Shown: piece by piece, positions 50,699-58,080 of the stretch | How the letters are laid out: every line of letters starts with the position of its first letter | Position numbering within the stretch: position 1 is the stretch's first letter | Assembly: GCA_900542035.1 (NCBI GenBank) | Contig: UQMJ01000018.1 | Location: 1-58,080, forward strand | Direction of reading: 5' to 3' | From: an uncultured Clostridium sp. | Lineage (GTDB): Bacteria; Bacillota; Clostridia; Lachnospirales; Lachnospiraceae | DNA: 58,080 bases | Program-made: the position numbers and the translations under genes | Notes under the pieces: generated by a model | Database searches by the model: none | The model's input: the letters and a program-made list of their open reading frames with translations, nothing else | What the model was told of the DNA's origin: nothing

Positions 50699-51460
50699 AT
50701 GTTTACCAAACGGATTATTCCCTGCCTGGACGTAAAGAACGGAAGGGTAGTAAAGGGAGTCAATTTTGTGGATTTAAAGGACGCCGGCGATCCGGTGGAG
50801 ATTGCGGCTGCTTATGACAAAGCAGGAGCAGATGAACTGGTGTTTTTGGACATTACGGCTTCGTCTGACGCCAGAAATACGGTAGTTTCTATGGTGCGGC
50901 AGGTGGCAGAGACGGTATTTATTCCCTTTACCGTAGGCGGCGGGATTCGCAGCGTAGAAGATTTTAAACTCCTTTTAAGAGAAGGAGCAGACAAGATTTC
51001 CATTAATTCTTCTGCTATCGAGACTCCGAACCTGATTTCAGAAGCAGCAGATAAGTTTGGAAGTCAGTGTGTGGTTGTGGCCATTGACGCAAAAAAACGT
51101 CCGGATGGATCCGGCTGGAATGTTTACAAGCATGGAGGCCGGATTGACGTAGGACTTGACGCAGTAGAATGGGCAATGAAAGCAGATCAGCTGGGAGCTG
51201 GAGAGATTCTTCTGACCAGCATGGACTGCGATGGAACCAAGGCAGGCTATGATAATCAGCTGACCAGGCTGGTGGCGGATAATGTTTCCATTCCGGTCAT
51301 TGCGTCCGGCGGTGCGGGCACAAAAGAGCATTTTTACGATGCGCTGACCAAAGGAGGGGCAGACGCTGCCCTGGCTGCGTCCCTGTTTCATTACAAAGAG
51401 CTGGAAATCATGGATTTAAAGCGGTATCTGGCAGAAAAAGGAGTGGCAGTCCGGCTGTAG
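50699..51460 (+). CDS. hisF: Imidazole glycerol phosphate synthase, cyclase subunit
   Basis: 253 residues, a TIM barrel. It converts PRFAR with ammonia from HisH to imidazole glycerol phosphate and AICAR. Conserved segments are PCLDVKNGRVVKG with the catalytic Asp, LDITAS, GGGIRSVED, the second Asp in LLTSMDCDGTKAGYD in part, and ASGGAG. AGGAGGT precedes the ATG. Confidence 0.96.
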   Translation: MFTKRIIPCLDVKNGRVVKGVNFVDLKDAGDPVEIAAAYDKAGADELVFLDITASSDARNTVVSMVRQVAETVFIPFTVGGGIRSVEDFKLLLREGADKISINSSAIETPNLISEAADKFGSQCVVVAIDAKKRPDGSGWNVYKHGGRIDVGLDAVEWAMKADQLGAGEILLTSMDCDGTKAGYDNQLTRLVADNVSIPVIASGGAGTKEHFYDALTKGGADAALAASLFHYKELEIMDLKRYLAEKGVAVRL

Positions 51461-51529
51461 CGCTGGAATAAGAATGATGCGGGGCCGGCAGAAAAAGACA
51501 TTTTAGAGACAATAGGAGGCATACATAAG

Positions 51530-52210
51530 ATGGCGGCGATTGACAATGACTGGCTGGAGCCGTTAAGCGGGGAGTTTAAGAAAGACTATTACCGTAAGCT
51601 GTACCAGACAGTGAAGCATGAATACGAGACAAGACAGATTTTTCCGGATCCGGACGATATTTTTAACGCGTTTGCCTTTACCCCTTTATCAAAGGTAAAG
51701 GTAGTGATTTTAGGGCAGGATCCGTATCACAACTATGGTCAGGCACATGGCCTGTGCTTTTCTGTAAAACCAGATGTGGCCATTCCGCCGTCCCTCATGA
51801 ATATTTACCAGGAACTCCACAATGACTGCGGCTGCTACATTCCGGACAATGGATACTTAAAAAAATGGTCGGATCAGGGAGTAATGCTTTTAAATACGGT
51901 ACTGACAGTCCGCGCCCATGCGGCTAACTCCCACAAGGGAATCGGCTGGGAACAATTTACAGACGCGGCAATCCGGATTCTCAATGAGCAGCAGCGTCCG
52001 CTGGTATTTATTTTGTGGGGACGGCCGGCCCAGGCAAAAAAAGAGATGCTGACCAATCCCAATCATCTGATTTTGGAATCATCTCATCCCAGTCCTTTTT
52101 CTGCATCCAGGGGATTTTTTGGAAGCAGACCGTTTAGCCGTACCAATGAATATCTGATCCAGCATGGACTGGAGCCGATTGACTGGCAGATTGAGAATGT
52201 AAGAGGATAG
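51530..52210 (+). CDS. ung: Uracil-DNA glycosylase, family 1
   Basis: 226 residues. It removes uracil from DNA. The water-activating loop GQDPYHNYGQAHGLCFS in part, and the minor-groove HPSPFSASRGFFG loop are intact. ATAGGAGG lies upstream. It precedes uppP by 9 bases and follows hisF by 69. Confidence 0.97.
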   Translation: MAAIDNDWLEPLSGEFKKDYYRKLYQTVKHEYETRQIFPDPDDIFNAFAFTPLSKVKVVILGQDPYHNYGQAHGLCFSVKPDVAIPPSLMNIYQELHNDCGCYIPDNGYLKKWSDQGVMLLNTVLTVRAHAANSHKGIGWEQFTDAAIRILNEQQRPLVFILWGRPAQAKKEMLTNPNHLILESSHPSPFSASRGFFGSRPFSRTNEYLIQHGLEPIDWQIENVRG

Positions 52211-52219
52211 GAGAAGAAT

Positions 52220-53053
52220 ATGGAACTTTTTGAAGTATTAAAGGTTTTGGTCTTAGGAATTGTAGAAGGATTTACAGAATGGCTGCCAATCAGCAGCACA
52301 GGACACATGATCCTGGTAGAAGAAATCATTCCTCTTCACTTAAATGAGGATTTTAAAAATGTATTTATGGTTGTGGTTCAGCTAGGCGCAATTTTGGCAG
52401 TTGTGGTTTTATATTTCCACAAACTGAATCCGTTTTCGCCAAGAAAAAAGCGGTCGCAGAAGCAGGAAACGTTATCTTTGTGGGCAAAAATTATTATTGC
52501 CTGCCTTCCGGCAGCCATTGTAGGACTTCCTTTTGACGATATTCTGGACGCCTATCTGATGAATTCTTACGTAGTTGCGTCCATGCTGATTTTATACGGC
52601 GTCCTGTTTATTGTATTGGAAAACCACAATGCCCACACCACCTTTCCGATACAGAAAACCAGTCAGATTACCTATCAGACTGCGCTGTTTATCGGATTGT
52701 TTCAGCTGTTGTCCTTAATCCCTGGTACTTCCCGCTCTGGTTCAACAATTTTAGGCGCCATGATTTTAGGCTGTTCCAGAGGGGCGGCAGCGGAGTTTTC
52801 CTTCTTCCTTGGAATTCCGGTTATGTTTGGCGCCAGCCTTTTAAAAATTGTGAAGTTTGGCCGGATGTTTACAGGACCGGAGATTGGTTACCTGCTGATT
52901 GGCATGGTCACTTCGTTTATCGTGTCCATCCTGTCCATCAAATTCCTGTTAAGCTATGTCCGGAAAAATGACTTTAAGTTCTTCGGTTACTACCGGATCG
53001 TTCTGGGTATCATCGTATTTGCTTATTTTGGGATCTCCGCTCTGATGGCGTAG
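52220..53053 (+). CDS. uppP: Undecaprenyl-diphosphate phosphatase (UppP/BacA)
   Basis: 277 residues with about seven to eight membrane helices. It recycles undecaprenyl pyrophosphate in wall synthesis and gives bacitracin tolerance. Family motifs EGFTEWLPISSTGHM and PGTSRSGSTI are exact. AGGAGAAG upstream. A long terminator follows. Confidence 0.96.
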   Translation: MELFEVLKVLVLGIVEGFTEWLPISSTGHMILVEEIIPLHLNEDFKNVFMVVVQLGAILAVVVLYFHKLNPFSPRKKRSQKQETLSLWAKIIIACLPAAIVGLPFDDILDAYLMNSYVVASMLILYGVLFIVLENHNAHTTFPIQKTSQITYQTALFIGLFQLLSLIPGTSRSGSTILGAMILGCSRGAAAEFSFFLGIPVMFGASLLKIVKFGRMFTGPEIGYLLIGMVTSFIVSILSIKFLLSYVRKNDFKFFGYYRIVLGIIVFAYFGISALMA

Positions 53054-53081
53054 GGAAGATTAAAAAAGATATAGAAAACAA

Positions 53082-53135
53082 AAAAGAGCCGCGGGAATAC
53101 AGATGGATTGTTCATCTGTATTCCCGCGGTCTTTT
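53082..53135. terminator. Bidirectional intrinsic terminator between uppP and the DAHP synthase gene
   Basis: Perfect 17-bp stem CCGCGGGAATACAGATG / CATCTGTATTCCCGCGG (53089-53105, 53113-53129), loop GATTGTT, TCTTTT on the plus side and AAAAAAG before it, so it serves both convergent genes. Confidence 0.95.
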
Positions 53136-53166
53136 AGCTGTCTGCTCAGGTTTCCTGGTAAATTTT

Positions 53167-54195
53167 TTACAGCCCTTCTGCAATCTCGTAAATTAACCGT
53201 TCGGAATCTTCCCAGCCAAGGCATGGATCTGTGATAGATTTGCCGTAGCAGCCATCGCCGATTTTCTGGCTGCCGGATTCGATGTAGCTTTCAATCATCA
53301 GACCTTTTACCATAGTCTTAATATCGTCGCTGTGACGGCGGCTATGAAGGACTTCCTTGGAAATCCGGATTTGTTCCAGATATTTCTTGCCGGAGTTGGA
53401 ATGGTTGGCATCTACGATACAGGCCGGATTTGCCAGGTTCCGTTCAGCGTAAAGCTGGTGGAGGAGACTTAAATCTTCATAATGGTAGTTGGGGATATTC
53501 TGCCCATGTTTATTTACAGCTCCTCTTAAAATGGTGTGTGCAAGAGGATTTCCGGAAGACTGGACTTCCCATCCGCGGTAAATGTAGTCGTGGCCATGCT
53601 GCGCAGCGACTACAGAATTCAGCATAACAGATAAATCCCCGCTGGTTGGATTTTTCATTCCTACCGGAACGTCACAGGCGCTGGCAACCAGACGGTGGAA
53701 CTGGTTTTCCACGGAACGGGCGCCTACGGCAATATAGGACATCATATCATTTAGATAGCGCAAGTTTTCCGGATACAGCATTTCATCTGCAGTAGAAAGG
53801 CCGGTTTCCCGCAAAACTCTCATATGAAGGCTGCGGATAGCAATCAGTCCTTCGTAAATGTCCGGTTTTTCTTCCGGATTTGGCTGGTGCACCATTCCCT
53901 TGTAGCCCTCTCCGGTGGTACGGGGCTTATTGGTGTAGACGCGGGGGATAATGATAATTTTGTCTGCAACTTTATCTTGTACCTTAGCAAGGCGGCAGGC
54001 ATAATCGCAGACAGAGTCTTCGTTATCGGCAGAACAGGGACCGATGATTAACAGAAACTTATCACTTTCTCCGGTAAAGACTTTTTTAATTTCTTCGTCC
54101 CGTTCTTTTTTTATAGCAGCCAGTTCCATAGAAAGCGGGTACTGCTCGCGGATTTCGGATGGATCTGGGAGCTTTTGAACAAATTTGAATCCCAT
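53167..54195 (-). CDS. aroF: 3-deoxy-7-phosphoheptulonate synthase, class I (AroG/F/H type)
   Basis: 342 residues from the ATG at 54195 (GGAGGT seven bases before; ATG 54210 overlaps this site). It condenses PEP and erythrose 4-phosphate, the first shikimate-pathway step. Family segments: IIGPCSADNED, YTNKPRT, GYKGM, GARSVENQFHR, PVGMKNPTSGDL, DANHSNSGK. This is the class I alpha enzyme normally inhibited by one aromatic amino acid; which one is not visible. It is divergent from tyrS. It supplies chorismate used by the trp operon 20 kb away. Confidence 0.94.
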   Translation of the reverse strand: MGFKFVQKLPDPSEIREQYPLSMELAAIKKERDEEIKKVFTGESDKFLLIIGPCSADNEDSVCDYACRLAKVQDKVADKIIIIPRVYTNKPRTTGEGYKGMVHQPNPEEKPDIYEGLIAIRSLHMRVLRETGLSTADEMLYPENLRYLNDMMSYIAVGARSVENQFHRLVASACDVPVGMKNPTSGDLSVMLNSVVAAQHGHDYIYRGWEVQSSGNPLAHTILRGAVNKHGQNIPNYHYEDLSLLHQLYAERNLANPACIVDANHSNSGKKYLEQIRISKEVLHSRRHSDDIKTMVKGLMIESYIESGSQKIGDGCYGKSITDPCLGWEDSERLIYEIAEGL

Positions 54196-54247
54196 GATGT
54201 GTACCTCCATAAGTTTAATGTAGTGCAGTATTAATTTATAAGGCTAA

Positions 54248-54276
54248 ATTATAGTATAAAATGTTCGAATAAGCAA
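54248..54276 (-). promoter_or_regulatory. Promoter of the DAHP synthase gene
   Basis: Minus strand TTGCTT (54276-54271), 17-base spacer, TATAAT (54253-54248). Confidence 0.75.
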
Positions 54277-54321
54277 GTAAAATGTATATATATGCAAGAA
54301 AAATACAGAGAAAAAAAGTCC

Positions 54322-54350
54322 TTGACAAAAAAGGTTTCTTTTCCTATAAT
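54322..54350 (+). promoter_or_regulatory. Consensus sigma-A promoter of tyrS
   Basis: TTGACA (54322-54327), 17-base spacer, TATAAT (54345-54350): both boxes match consensus fully. Confidence 0.92.
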
Positions 54351-54356
54351 ACCAAG

Positions 54357-54696
54357 TAATTTCAACACTCATAGGCAATGATGGGAACAAGTACCTGTCT
54401 GCACAAGCACACAGAAAGCAGCCGGATGATGAGAGGCGCGTGGAAAGCAGATAGCGAATACATCCTTGAGCTTCATACCAAACGGAAAGCCGGATTTCAG
54501 ATAAGTATGGGATTTTCCAAGTAGGCTGTGACGGATTGGACGCACGTTATCGCGTCGGGGTATTTCTGATAGTTTATTTTCTGCATATCAGCTGGATTCA
54601 GACGTACCTGCTAAGGCCCTGCAGCGTGAGCGCATGGCGAATGAAGGTGGTAACACGGGAGTATGTCTCGTCCTTTTTTAGGACGGGGCTTTTTTT
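54357..54696 (+). ncRNA. T-box leader of tyrS (tRNA-Tyr)
   Basis: Antiterminator sequence AGGTGGTAACACGG at 54645-54658; the bulge UGGU matches an A discriminator base. Specifier TAC (54459-54461) in GCGAATACATCC at the 3' side of Stem I. The terminator is CTCGTCC / GGACGGGG (54667-54688) with seven T. Uncharged tRNA-Tyr should promote tyrS transcription. Confidence 0.94.
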
Positions 54697-54772
54697 GTTT
54701 GCCAAGACAGTTGTCTGAAACAAACTGAAAATGCTCCGGAAACAATAAAATCAGTGATAAAAGGAGTAGGAA

Positions 54773-55996
54773 ATGGGAGTTTATGAAGAGTTAGTTGCCA
54801 GAGGCTTAATCGCCCAGGTAACCAATGAAGAAGAAATCAAAAAAATGGTAAATGAAGGAAAAGCAACCTTTTATATTGGCTTTGACCCGACAGCAGACAG
54901 CCTTCATGTAGGTCATTTTATGGCGCTGTGCTTAATGAAGCGTCTGCAGATGGCAGGAAACAAGCCGATTGCCTTAATCGGCGGCGGCACCGGTATGATC
55001 GGCGATCCTTCCGGAAGAACCGATATGCGTCAGATGATGACTCCGGAGACGATCCAGCACAACTGCGACTGCTTTAAAAAGCAGATGAGCCGTTTTATTG
55101 ACTTTTCGGAAGGAAAAGCGCTGATGGTCAATAATGCAGAGTGGCTGTTAAAGTTAAACTATGTAGAACTGCTTCGCGAAGTAGGCGCCTGCTTTTCCGT
55201 AAACAATATGCTGCGTGCAGAGTGCTACAAACAGCGTATGGAAAAGGGCTTAAGCTTTTTAGAGTTTAACTACATGATCATGCAGAGCTACGACTTTTAT
55301 ATGCTGTACCAGAATTACGGCTGCAATATGCAGTTTGGCGGCGATGACCAGTGGAGCAATATGCTGGGCGGAACGGAACTTATCCGCCGCAAGTTAGGCA
55401 AGGATGCCCATGCAATGACCATTACCCTGTTATTAAACTCAGAAGGCAAGAAGATGGGCAAGACCCAGTCCGGAGCAGTCTGGTTAGATCCAAACAAGAC
55501 CAGCCCGTTTGAATTCTACCAGTATTGGAGAAACATTGCAGATGTAGACGTATTAAAATGCCTGCGTATGCTGACCTTCCTGCCGTTAGAGCAGATTGAC
55601 GAGATGGATAAGTGGGAAGGAAGCCAGTTAAATGAAGCAAAAGAGATTCTGGCATATGAATTAACCGCATTGGTTCATGGCGAAGAAGAAGCTTCCAAAG
55701 CAAAAGAAGCTTCCAGGGCGCTGTTTACCAGCGGAAGCGCTGCCAATATGCCTTCTTATGAACTGACAGAAGAAGACTTTACAGATGGTTCAATCGACAT
55801 TTTAAGTCTGATTCACAAATCCGGTCTCTGCGGTTCCCGTTCCGATGCCAGAAGAAACGTAGAGCAAGGCGGTGTTTCTGTAGACGGCGAGCAGGTAAAA
55901 GACACCAGAAAGACCTACACAAAAGAAGAACTTTCCGGCGAAGGAATCATTATTAAACGCGGCAAAAAGAACTTTATGAGAGTAGTTGTACAGTAA
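54773..55996 (+). CDS. tyrS: Tyrosyl-tRNA synthetase
   Basis: 407 residues. Class I signature HIGH is HVGH (SLHVGHFMAL) and KMSKS is KMGKT; FDPTADSLH and GGDDQWSNM belong to the tyrosine site. A C-terminal S4 domain (SRSDARRNVEQGGVSVDGE in part) binds tRNA. AAAGGAG precedes the ATG. The KMGKT variant and length fit the TyrS of Firmicutes TyrRS-S type. Controlled by the T-box leader. Confidence 0.97.
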   Translation: MGVYEELVARGLIAQVTNEEEIKKMVNEGKATFYIGFDPTADSLHVGHFMALCLMKRLQMAGNKPIALIGGGTGMIGDPSGRTDMRQMMTPETIQHNCDCFKKQMSRFIDFSEGKALMVNNAEWLLKLNYVELLREVGACFSVNNMLRAECYKQRMEKGLSFLEFNYMIMQSYDFYMLYQNYGCNMQFGGDDQWSNMLGGTELIRRKLGKDAHAMTITLLLNSEGKKMGKTQSGAVWLDPNKTSPFEFYQYWRNIADVDVLKCLRMLTFLPLEQIDEMDKWEGSQLNEAKEILAYELTALVHGEEEASKAKEASRALFTSGSAANMPSYELTEEDFTDGSIDILSLIHKSGLCGSRSDARRNVEQGGVSVDGEQVKDTRKTYTKEELSGEGIIIKRGKKNFMRVVVQ

Positions 55997-56015
55997 TCAG
56001 CATAGAGAAAATCAG

Positions 56016-56056
56016 AAACAGCGGTATGGATGGAAATCATCGGTACCGCTGTTTAA
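56016..56056 (+). terminator. Hairpin after tyrS
   Basis: AAACAGCGGTA / TACCGCTGTTT (11-bp perfect stem, 17-base loop) followed by a weak TTAATTGT, probably the tyrS terminator. Confidence 0.6.
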
Positions 56057-56087
56057 TTGTCAGGCTCTTCATTTCCAAATCCTGCTC

Positions 56088-56116
56088 TTGACAAACCGGA
56101 TGCAGAACACTATAAT
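56088..56116 (+). promoter_or_regulatory. Promoter of the marR-type gene
   Basis: TTGACA (56088-56093), 17-base spacer, TATAAT (56111-56116), both consensus. Confidence 0.9.
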
Positions 56117-56132
56117 AGTTTGCAAGCAAACT
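56117..56132 (+). promoter_or_regulatory. Operator of the MarR-type regulator, site 1
   Basis: AGTTTGC-AA-GCAAACT, a perfect dyad directly touching the -10 box of the regulator's own promoter. A near-identical dyad precedes the MATE gene. Confidence 0.8.
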
Positions 56133-56149
56133 TATTAAAGGAGAAAATT

Positions 56150-56602
56150 ATGCAGGACAGTTATATTCAGAATACGGATATTAGTTTTTTGAATAAGAAG
56201 CTGGACAATCATATCCAGCGAAAAATCCATGGGCTGTATAACCGGAAGGAATTTCAGGAGTGTTCCTTAATGAATATGTGGGTGGCAGATTACCTGTTTC
56301 ATATGGAATTGGAGGAAAAACCGGTATTTCAGAAAGATGTGGAAGCAGAGTTCTTTATTAATCGGGCAACCGCGTCAAAAATGCTGACCCTCATGGAAAA
56401 GAAAGGGCTGATCCGGAGGATGACGTCGGATACGGACAGCCGCTTGAAGCAGATAAAGTTGGAGCCAAGGGGATTGGAACTTCAAAAGGTCTGCTGCTAT
56501 ATCAGAGAAGAGATAGAACAAGAACTGACATCCTGTCTGACAGAAGAAGAGACAGAGGCATTTAAAAAAATCTGCTCCAAAATGTTAGAACATATGGAGT
56601 AA
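56150..56602 (+). CDS. MarR-family transcriptional repressor
   Basis: 150 residues from the ATG at 56150 with AAAGGAG upstream; the frame opens earlier but that part is the promoter and operator. A winged helix-turn-helix core is visible (FQKDVEAEFFINRATASKMLTLMEKKGLIRR in part, then the DSRLKQIKLEPRG wing), flanked by dimerisation helices. It probably represses itself and the MATE gene through the two matching dyads and is released by a small ligand, as in the MarR family. The ligand is not known. Confidence 0.88.
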   Translation: MQDSYIQNTDISFLNKKLDNHIQRKIHGLYNRKEFQECSLMNMWVADYLFHMELEEKPVFQKDVEAEFFINRATASKMLTLMEKKGLIRRMTSDTDSRLKQIKLEPRGLELQKVCCYIREEIEQELTSCLTEEETEAFKKICSKMLEHME

Positions 56603-56639
56603 GGATAACATGTCAGCTGCCGTACTTTTTTCTTTAAAT

Positions 56640-56655
56640 AGTTTGCTTGCAAACA
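56640..56655 (+). promoter_or_regulatory. Operator of the MarR-type regulator, site 2
   Basis: AGTTTGC-TT-GCAAAC-A is the reverse complement of site 1 apart from the last base. It lies 28 bases before the MATE ATG. Confidence 0.75.
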
Positions 56656-56682
56656 AAAAGAAAAACTTGGAGGAAACAAGAT

Positions 56683-58050
56683 ATGGATAAGAGAGAAGAA
56701 TTATTTCAAAATGCACCCATCGGAACCTCTGTGTTCCAGATGGCAATTCCTAGCGTTATCTCGTCGTTGGTATTAGTCATTTATAATATGGCAGATACCT
56801 TTTTTATTGGTCAGACCCACGATCCGCAGCAGGTTGCGGCCGTTTCGCTGACCAATGCAGTGTTCGTCATGTATATGGCGATTGCACAGCTGTTTGGAAT
56901 CGGCGGCAGCGCCATGACTTCAATCGTATTGGGAAAAGGAGAACATAAAAAAGCGAAAGCCGTTTCTTCCTTTTGTTTTTATGGCTCACTTGTGTTTGGG
57001 GCAGCAGCCGGAGCGGTAATAATTGTATTTATGGATCCGATTCTCGCCTTATTGGGGAGTAATGGGGAAACCTGGCAGTATTCGAAAGACTATCTTTTCT
57101 ACATTGCGCTGGGAGCGCCGTTTATTCTGCTTGCCAATGCCTTTGGCCATGCCGTGAGAGGGGAAGGGGCGGCCAAAGCGTCTATGATAGGAGGAATGAT
57201 TGGAACCGTTGTAAATATTATACTGGATCCTGTGTTTATTCTGACCTTCCAGATGGGAACGGCAGGAGCCGCTATTGCAACGGTGCTGGGTAATGTTTTT
57301 GGCTGTGCATATTACCTGTACTATTTAACGAAAAAGAGTCCGTCTATGTCTTGCCATATCCAGTATTTAAAGGGCTGCAGTCCGGCTGCAAAACAGGTAA
57401 TGGCCATTGGGATACCTGCTGGAATTAGTTCTGCCCTGATGAGCATTGCGACGGTAGTATTAAATAATTCCCTGGTTCCGTATGGGGATACCGCAGTGGC
57501 TGCCATGGGAATAGTGACAAAAGTATATTTATTTATCGTATTTATCCATATGGGGATTTCCAATGGGATTCAGCCGTTATTAGGATATTGCTATGGCGCG
57601 GGAAACCGGAACCGGTTCATAGGAATTTTAAAATTCAGCGGGATTTTAACAGTTGTGTGCGGAAGTATTCTGACTGTAGGATATGTCGGATTCAGCAAAG
57701 AGATCGTAAGGCTGTTTATGGACAATCCGGAAGTTATCCGGTACGGGGCGCCGATGCTGATTGCTGCTTCCCTGGCAGGTCCCGTGTTAGGACTGCTGTT
57801 TTTGTCTATTAATAGTATGCAGGCGCTTAATTGTCCGTTTCCGGCAACCATGCTGTCTCTTTGCAGACAGGGCCTGTTTTTTATCCCACTTTTGTTTCTG
57901 CTTGGCAGGAAATTCGGGCTGGATGGAATCAGCATTACCCAGACGGCGTCAGACTATCTGGCAATCGTAATTGCCTTAGTGCTGCTGGCAGTATCTGTTA
58001 AAAAGGCGTTTCCGGCAAAAAAAACGGTTGTACACTTTACTTGGGGGTAA
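56683..58050 (+). CDS. MATE-family multidrug efflux transporter
   Basis: 455 residues from the ATG at 56683 (GGAGGAA upstream; the frame start at 56647 lies in the operator). About twelve membrane helices in two similar halves; MADTFFIGQ in the first half and the ALxxMGI... and ALNCPFPA segments in the second fit MATE (NorM/DinF-like) exporters. It should expel cationic drugs or metabolites using Na+ or H+. It is controlled, by inference, by the MarR-type protein encoded just upstream. Only 30 bases remain after the stop. Confidence 0.9.
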   Translation: MDKREELFQNAPIGTSVFQMAIPSVISSLVLVIYNMADTFFIGQTHDPQQVAAVSLTNAVFVMYMAIAQLFGIGGSAMTSIVLGKGEHKKAKAVSSFCFYGSLVFGAAAGAVIIVFMDPILALLGSNGETWQYSKDYLFYIALGAPFILLANAFGHAVRGEGAAKASMIGGMIGTVVNIILDPVFILTFQMGTAGAAIATVLGNVFGCAYYLYYLTKKSPSMSCHIQYLKGCSPAAKQVMAIGIPAGISSALMSIATVVLNNSLVPYGDTAVAAMGIVTKVYLFIVFIHMGISNGIQPLLGYCYGAGNRNRFIGILKFSGILTVVCGSILTVGYVGFSKEIVRLFMDNPEVIRYGAPMLIAASLAGPVLGLLFLSINSMQALNCPFPATMLSLCRQGLFFIPLLFLLGRKFGLDGISITQTASDYLAIVIALVLLAVSVKKAFPAKKTVVHFTWG

Positions 58051-58080
58051 AGTAAAAAAGAAATAGGCATAGAGATTCTT

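Noticed and set aside
54536..54718. 60-codon open frame in the tyrS leader
   Set aside because: It spans the T-box antiterminator and terminator, which explain the sequence better than a protein.

Overview
The window looks like a chromosomal segment of a low-to-moderate G+C Gram-positive anaerobe, most likely a Clostridia member of the Lachnospiraceae (Blautia/Dorea-like). The grounds are strong AGGAGG ribosome sites, sigma-A promoters of the TTGACA-17-TATAAT type, T-box leaders, a type III glutamine synthetase, DapL, a DUF5688 protein and a [4Fe-4S]-type PurF. Genus and species cannot be fixed from the sequence alone.

Layout. 1-2603: a surface/secreted pair (a GLUG-repeat membrane-anchored protein, truncated by the window edge, and a cell-wall-binding-repeat protein). 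2.7-5.2 kb: an M15 peptidase, a PfkB-family fructokinase and a zinc-ribbon membrane protein. 5.3-27.3 kb: a nitrogen and glutamine region. On the minus strand lies an operon for a domain-split glutamate synthase (GATase, FMN/Fe-S and GXGXG subunits), a type I glutamine synthetase and an ANTAR regulator. Divergent from it are glnN-asnB-metY and then purC-pyrG-glmS-purF-carA-carB-dapL. 27.3-34.1 kb: a complete trpEGDCFBA operon on the minus strand behind a tRNA-Trp T-box. 34.2-34.8 kb: a yybP-ykoY-like riboswitch before a YccF-domain gene. 34.8-35.3 kb: an integrase relic, a LexA-type box and an odd repeat-bearing leader before uvrB. 37.3-53.1 kb: a ThrE-type exporter pair, DUF5688, tRNA-Arg, then queA, rluF, ligA, metA, glycerate kinase, a cytosolic BMP-domain protein, a phosphoesterase, a degenerate sirtuin, hisHF, ung and uppP. 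53.1-58.0 kb: DAHP synthase, a tRNA-Tyr T-box with tyrS, and an autoregulated MarR/MATE pair.

The most striking system is in the nitrogen region. Three sigma-A promoters (glutamate-synthase operon, glnN operon, purC operon) each place a small hairpin about 9-10 nt downstream of the -10 box. Each hairpin has a six-base loop with A at position 1 and G at position 4, the signature bound by ANTAR proteins. In every case its 3' arm is part of the 5' arm of an intrinsic terminator. glnN carries a second copy in tandem. The ANTAR protein encoded at the end of the glutamate-synthase operon has lost the receiver phospho-acceptor Asp. I infer one antitermination regulon in which a single RNA-binding protein sets both glutamine production (two glutamine synthetases, glutamate synthase) and glutamine use. 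The glutamine users form an operon of consecutive glutamine amidotransferases (CTP synthase, GlmS, PurF, CarAB), with AsnB beside GlnN. ANTAR control of nitrogen genes is a known theme in Firmicutes; this gene set and this leader architecture are what deserve attention.
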